From NCBI GenBank assembly GCA_037962975.1, contig CM075675.1:33048501-33112500 (forward strand): DNA of 64,000 nt, written 5' to 3'. Numbering within the stretch: the stretch's first letter is position 1; every line of letters starts with the position of its first letter. The DNA is from Clitoria ternatea (taxonomy: Eukaryota; Streptophyta; Magnoliopsida; Fabales; Fabaceae). Both the position numbers and the translations under genes were made by a program. Positions 59,764-64,000 of the stretch are shown piece by piece. The notes beneath the pieces are model-generated. The model searched no databases, had not been told where the DNA came from, and saw nothing but the letters and a program-made list of their open reading frames with translations.

Positions 59764-60480
59764 TGTTGTTCACTCTGAGTGTGTAAAAGCTAACCTTGTA
59801 AAAGCTAAACCCTAGAGAATTACTATAGGAATATTAGGGTTTATTACTCAAAATGTCACTTAGCTTACAAGGATGTTGCGAGGCCTTATTTATACAATAG
59901 AAAAACGGGGGCCTTAAGTTCAGCCCAACTATTAAGAGATAACAATCATTTACTAAAATAAAGGAAAATCAGAATATTAAAGATATTCTCCTTAAAAGAG
60001 AGGAAGATGGGTAGTCCCATTCAAGCAGGGGATAGGAGCCCCCAGTCGCGAGCTCTCAACAAAAGGTTAAGCTGAGTGACTATCTATCAAGTAGAAATGC
60101 TTTTGGTTGAGTTGTTACCTAGTGGAGGTATTCCGAATGAGAAATTGAATGGCTCGACTCTGAGTGAGAAATTCTAAGTGGCTCGACTCTAAGTGATACA
60201 TTGAGTGGCTGGACTCCGAGTAAGAATTCTAAGCGGCTCGACTCTGAGTGAGAAATTTTGAGTCGCTCATTTTTATTTCTATTTACATCAGAAAGAATTC
60301 ATAACGTTTCTCGATGAGAGATCCAGAGAGAGCACATGTCAAATAGTGAATAGTCGTCATTTCATTTCTCAATGTGATGGTTGAACGAAGCCATTATTGT
60401 AATGATGAGATGTTTTATATCCCAATGCTCTTAAATATGTCTCTTGGATTTATCAGTGTCATTTAGAGTGGGAGTGGGCT
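59764..60480 (-). repeat. 3' LTR of the second Tat element (ends approximate)
   Basis: Possible start TGTTGTTCACTCTGAG at 59764. TATAAATA on the minus strand at 59887-59894. Four ACTC-Y-GAGT/AAGT palindromes at 60157, 60186, 60213 and 60241 within 'ggctcgactctgagtgagaa' repeats. The other LTR is not in the window, so boundaries are not proven. Confidence 0.5.
60157..60249. repeat. About 28-bp repeats with ACTCTGAGT palindrome
   Basis: Four units at 29, 27 and 28 bp spacing; the motif also occurs once near 59772 (CACTCTGAGTG). Confidence 0.75.
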
Positions 60481-60600
60481 TTCCACCATGTGTCGAGGGT
60501 AGTTGTCTTTCAAGAGGTCATCGTGGCATCGCGACCGTAGAGTTGGTGAAGTTGTTCCTAACCACTGGATCTCTTTCCTAGGAGTTGCCTTTTCCCTATG

Positions 60601-60609
60601 TATATATAG
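60601..60609 (+). promoter_or_regulatory. Candidate TATA box of the second antisense gene
   Basis: TATATATAG about 140 bp before the presumed protein start near 60741, comparable with the TATA-ATG distance in the first Tat element. Confidence 0.45.
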
Positions 60610-60740
60610 CTCAAATCTTCTTCATTTTTTTACCTGTTTCATTGCATTTTATATTTTCCTTAGGGCTTTTTTCGCTCTCCATTTTCCATTTTCAAGTTTA
60701 TGGTCTTGTTTTCTTTGTCCTTGGGTTATATTTTCTTCTA

Positions 60741-62780
60741 GAGGCCAGTTCTTCTTCGAACTCCTTTTCATGGGTTAAGCGGAAGGTCTTATCTTTTTTG
60801 TCCTCCATCCGAGATGAGGACTCTATTGCCAGGTTATGGCAAGAAGGGGCCTTCAATGGTTGTGTGTTAGCCTCCAATGTGGAATCCCTAGGTTGTTCAC
60901 GAGTTGAGAGGGTTTGTCATGCTAGGCCAAACCTGGGGGAGGTGGATTACACCTGTGTGTATGAAACCTTCTTCTCCCGCCTCTATTTGTCTCTTCCATT
61001 TTCTAGCTTTGAAAGATGGGTTCTGAATGCTTTGAATGTTTCCCCGACTCAACTTCACCCAAATATATGGGCTTATTAAAGTCCTTTGAGGTCCTTTGTG
61101 ACTATGTTGGGTGTGTTCCCTTGGTCCCTGTCTTCTTCTATTTTTTCCAAGCTAAGATTTTTAAGACAGAGGTTCTTTTCAGATGGGTTTCTCTAAGTGG
61201 TGTTCCTGCTCATCATCTGATAAGGGCATTCGATCAGTCTTACAAGAATTTCAAAGGGTTTTTTTCAAAATCTAGGTGAGTCCAAATATGGTAGGGTAAG
61301 ACTTTCTTCATTACCCTAATGGGCATCTTTCCTTTCCGTTGTATTAGACTCGGACACCAGTTCAATACCAAAGAAATTAGGAAGATCTATCTCATGCCAA
61401 GCGTCATGACGTGAAGTTCTTTATGAAGGACATGGGACACTATTTTAGTTCATAGGTGTTAATCTCTCTGTCCACTAATCCGGGTGCTCTCGACTCTTGG
61501 ATTAGTAAGTATAGCTTTCTGTAGGCTCTTTTGTCTTAATTGTTTAGTTTTTTGTACTGATTTTTGATCATTTTCATCAGGTGATATGGCCCCTTGAAAG
61601 ATGTCCGCTCGAGATCTAAAAAAGGCATACCAGAAAGGAGGATCGGCTAAGGGAAAGTCCTTAGCAATTCCTACTACGATTGATATTGACATTCCTACTG
61701 CCATGTCGACCCTCTCTGTATCGACAGCTTTTGTTCGTCCTCCCATGCATTTCTCTAGTCCCGAGCTCGCGACTCAGGCTACGAAAAGGCAACGATTTTA
61801 AGGACCCTCTCAGGGAGGTGCGGCGTCTTCCCAAGGAGTGCCCTAAGGAATTCTTACAATTTAGGTGGTGGAGATTCCCAGATCTCTTAAGGTTCCTCTT
61901 GTCACTTAGGAGCGTATGTCTGCTAAGCGGTTAACTACTCCTTTGAAGCTTAATTATAATCCTGGCTCTCGGGAATGAGAGTGCTTCATGCGCCAAGACC
62001 AAACAGCTGGGAATCCTGCTACGTCTCTCTGGGATGCTCGATTTCAAATCCCTCAATTTATTGATCGTGCTTTGGTCTTTAAGAAAGATCAATCCAAGTA
62101 TATGGGTTCCAACCCTTTGGTTATTTCTAGGGTTATGGAGATGTTTTCCCTCTAGGCGGCATCGATAGGGTATTATCTGGATGAGTATATTACTACCCAG
62201 GATAAGGTTGTGGCAGCGCTGACCAAGGAGAATTAGCTCTCGGACAATAAGGCTTGGGAAATCGGTGAGGCCCTGAAAAAGGTGGTAGATCTAGAAGAGT
62301 GCCTAAAAGCAAAGGAAGTAGTGTTGGGGAATGATGAGGCGTCATTGAAAGATACCAAAGCAAAATTGGCGAGTTTCAAGGAGGACCATAGAGAACTTGC
62401 TTGGAAGGCTATGGAAGTTAATGCGTCTCTAAAGAAGGCGCAGAAGGCTTTAGAGTTGGCACGAAAAAAGTCCTTGGAAGCTGAGTCCAGGACTTGTCAA
62501 GAGTGCTCGGAATAGGAGGAGTAAGTCAAGATATTAAGGGGGAAGTGGCTGAGAAGTTTGTGTTGGGGTTTAATCTCTGTCGTATGCAGGTTTCAACATT
62601 GAACCCTCTTCTCATCATATCTTAGGAAGGAATAGATCCTTTCAAGGTAGTGTTTGATGGGAAGGCCGTGGATCCTCCAAAGTTCGATAGAGATGATATG
62701 ACCGTCGACCCTCTAGCTTCCCCTCCCCTCACTAAAGCTGAAGTTTTACAAGACGATTCCTTAATTCCTCCTAATTAGCT
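60741..62780 (+). pseudogene. Second antisense accessory gene (Transposase_28-like), decayed
   Basis: The N-terminus ASSSSNSFSWVKRK starts after GAG at 60741, where an ATG is probably lost. The conserved domain follows: CVYETFFSRLYLSLPF, NVSPTQLHPNIWA, then after a frameshift near 61065 LLKSFEVLCDYVG and FKTEVLFRWVSLSG. A GT...AG intron of 76 bp (61505-61580; TTA|GTAAGT, TCATCAG|GT) lies at the position matching the first element. Downstream are MSARDLKKAYQKGG and a charged coiled coil (62282-62515). Many stops; not translatable. Confidence 0.65.
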
Positions 62781-62984
62781 TTTACTTTTCTTTTGGCTTG
62801 TATTTCATTTTTGTTGATGCAACTTTACTTTTATTATTGAAATGAAATGCGACTTTGTTCTAATGTCTCTGTTGTGATTTGTAGTTTTCATGTTTTTTCC
62901 GCTCGGGGTGTGTAGTATTTCTAAGAGTTTTGCCTTTGCTTCCTCGTGTAAGAATCTTATTGATATTCCATTACTCAAGTTTTG

Positions 62985-63510
62985 TAAGAAAGTTCAACGT
63001 TTCTCCCTCACTCAGAATCTTTAGACTTAAACGTAATAATCATAGTTACCTCCTCGCTCGAGGTTTTTAAATGTAAAAGGAATTGTCATCCCCCTCTCGC
63101 TTGGGGTTTTAGGACTTGAACGTAAGAATAATTTGTCGTTACCTCATTGATCGGGGTTTAGGACTTAAACTTAAGGATAATTTACCATTACCCTCTCGAT
63201 CGAGGTTTTAGGACTTGAACGTAAGAATAATTTTCCATTACCCTTTTGGTCAGGGTTTTAGGATTTAGGCATAAGAATAATTTGTCGTTACCCCCTTTGT
63301 CGGGGTTTTAGGACTTAAACGTAAGGATAATTTGTCGTTACCCCTTGGCTAGGGTTGTTGTTACCCCCTAGGTCAAGGTTTTAGGACTTGAGCGTAAGAA
63401 TAATTTTTTGTTACCCCCTTGGCTAGGGTTTTATGACTTAAACATAAGAATAATTGGTCGTTACTTCATCGATCAAGGTTTTAAGACTTAAACGTAAGAA
63501 TAATTTGAAA
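62985..63510. repeat. About 54-bp tandem array between convergent genes of the second Tat element
   Basis: About ten units on the plan 'ttttaggacttaaacgtaag', 'aataatttgtcgttacccc', then a variable 'tcgatcggggt'-like joint. The sequence is unrelated to the 59-bp array of the first element but the location is the same. Confidence 0.9.
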
Positions 63511-63529
63511 AATGGATGAGTTGAATCGT

Positions 63530-64000
63530 ACTTGTGTTATTGATGTTTGGATAGGCCTTGTTACATTCAACTATGTTACATCTTTAAACATGTGGCATTC
63601 CGTGTTCAAGGGATACTTCTGCCTTCCAATTCTTCTAGTCGGTATTCTTTTTTGCCATTACTTCCTTTACCTTGTACGGGCCTTCCCAATTAGCTGCTAG
63701 CTTACTATCTTCTCTAGCTCTCCTATTGTTGTCTGTCATTCTTAAGACTAAGTCTTTTCTTTGAAAGGGTCGCTTCAGCATGGTGTTCCGTTTCTGAGTG
63801 GATTTCTATTTGGAAACCTGTATCTTTATGTAAGTTATGCCTCATTCTCCAAGACTAAGATCTAGGTGTTTTCTTCTTCTTTCATCACTCTGTTCTTTAT
63901 CATAAAAGATTCTTCTGAAGGAAGGTTCTCCTAGCTCCACGAGAATTATTGTATCTACACCACATGTGAGTGGAAATGGTGTTTCTTGGGTCGCTGTGTG
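63530..64000 (-). pseudogene. Tat integrase C-terminal part (runs off the window)
   Basis: On the minus strand, WEGPYKV near 63675-63700 with upstream DLVLRMTDNN and ETPF...CGVDTIILVELGEPS corresponds to the integrase C-terminus at 21298-22038 (WEGPYRV, LVLRKASVGN, YGVEAMIPVEL). Frameshifts and stops are present. Confidence 0.7.

Larger units (their letters stand above)
59764..64000 (-). mobile_element. Second Tat-lineage element, partial, minus strand
   Basis: From left: LTR-like region with minus TATA box, plus-strand antisense gene of the same family as 17238-19907, tandem array, then minus-strand integrase C-terminus running out of the window. The order equals that of the element at 15752-27623, but nucleotide similarity is low and decay is greater. 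The 5' LTR and most of pol are outside. Confidence 0.8.

Overview
This window is plant nuclear DNA, most likely from a legume. That is inferred from a SIRE1-like Sirevirus, an Ogre/Tat element with a spliced intron, an Athila-like element and a very AT-rich, polyA/polyT-laden background. I found no convincing host gene, rRNA or tRNA. Almost all the recognisable content is LTR retrotransposon, so this looks like heterochromatic, repeat-packed DNA.

Layout, left to right. 1-6608 (+): 5'-truncated Sirevirus-like Ty1/copia element, with pol carrying six or seven in-frame stops, a palindrome array with TATA box, an env-like ORF, repeated polypurine tracts and the 3' LTR. 6609-7720: unassigned. 7721-11467: remnants of an Athila-like element. 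12006-about 14912 (-): lone LTR distantly related to the Ogre LTR further right. 15752-27623 (-): complete Tat-lineage Ty3/gypsy element (801-bp LTRs, CCAAT target duplication). Its gag-pol is in one frame with three stops, and it carries an oppositely oriented, intron-containing accessory gene with its own TATA box. 28754-45800 (+): complete Ogre-like Ty3/gypsy element (2.2-kb LTRs, CTAGG target duplication) with ORF1, gag-protease, an intron, RT/RNase H/integrase and a roughly 32-bp tandem array before the 3' LTR. 45806-49320: AT-rich unassigned DNA. 49320-51335: AT-rich tandem repeat split by a solo LTR (49510-50771, target duplication ATAAA). 51391-51629: start of a decayed CACTA transposase-associated domain, cut by a pol-less Athila-like element (51630-57737). 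57738-59763: unassigned. 59764-64000 (-): 3' part of a second, older Tat element with the same antisense gene.

The retrotransposon proteins fall into the usual gag, protease, reverse transcriptase, RNase H and integrase modules. The Tat and Ogre elements both carry the extra second RNase H typical of the Tat lineage. Each family adds its own accessory ORF: env-like after pol (Sirevirus, Athila), ORF1 before gag (Ogre), or antisense after pol (Tat). Most breaks are single in-frame stops, many explicable as C-to-T changes; true frameshifts are fewer.

The most notable signal is in the LTR promoters. The Sirevirus-like LTR and the unrelated Athila-like LTR each hold an array of a short palindrome (TAATCGATTA; TCGCT-YR-AGCGA). 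In both, the palindromes come in pairs spaced about two DNA helical turns apart (20-22 and 18-21 bp), repeated every 52 or 61 bp just upstream of the TATA box. The Sirevirus array is repeated, with a TATA box, in front of its env-like ORF. The Ogre LTR has a different recurrent dyad whose arms covary between copies, and the second Tat LTR has a fourth palindrome at 27-29 bp intervals.
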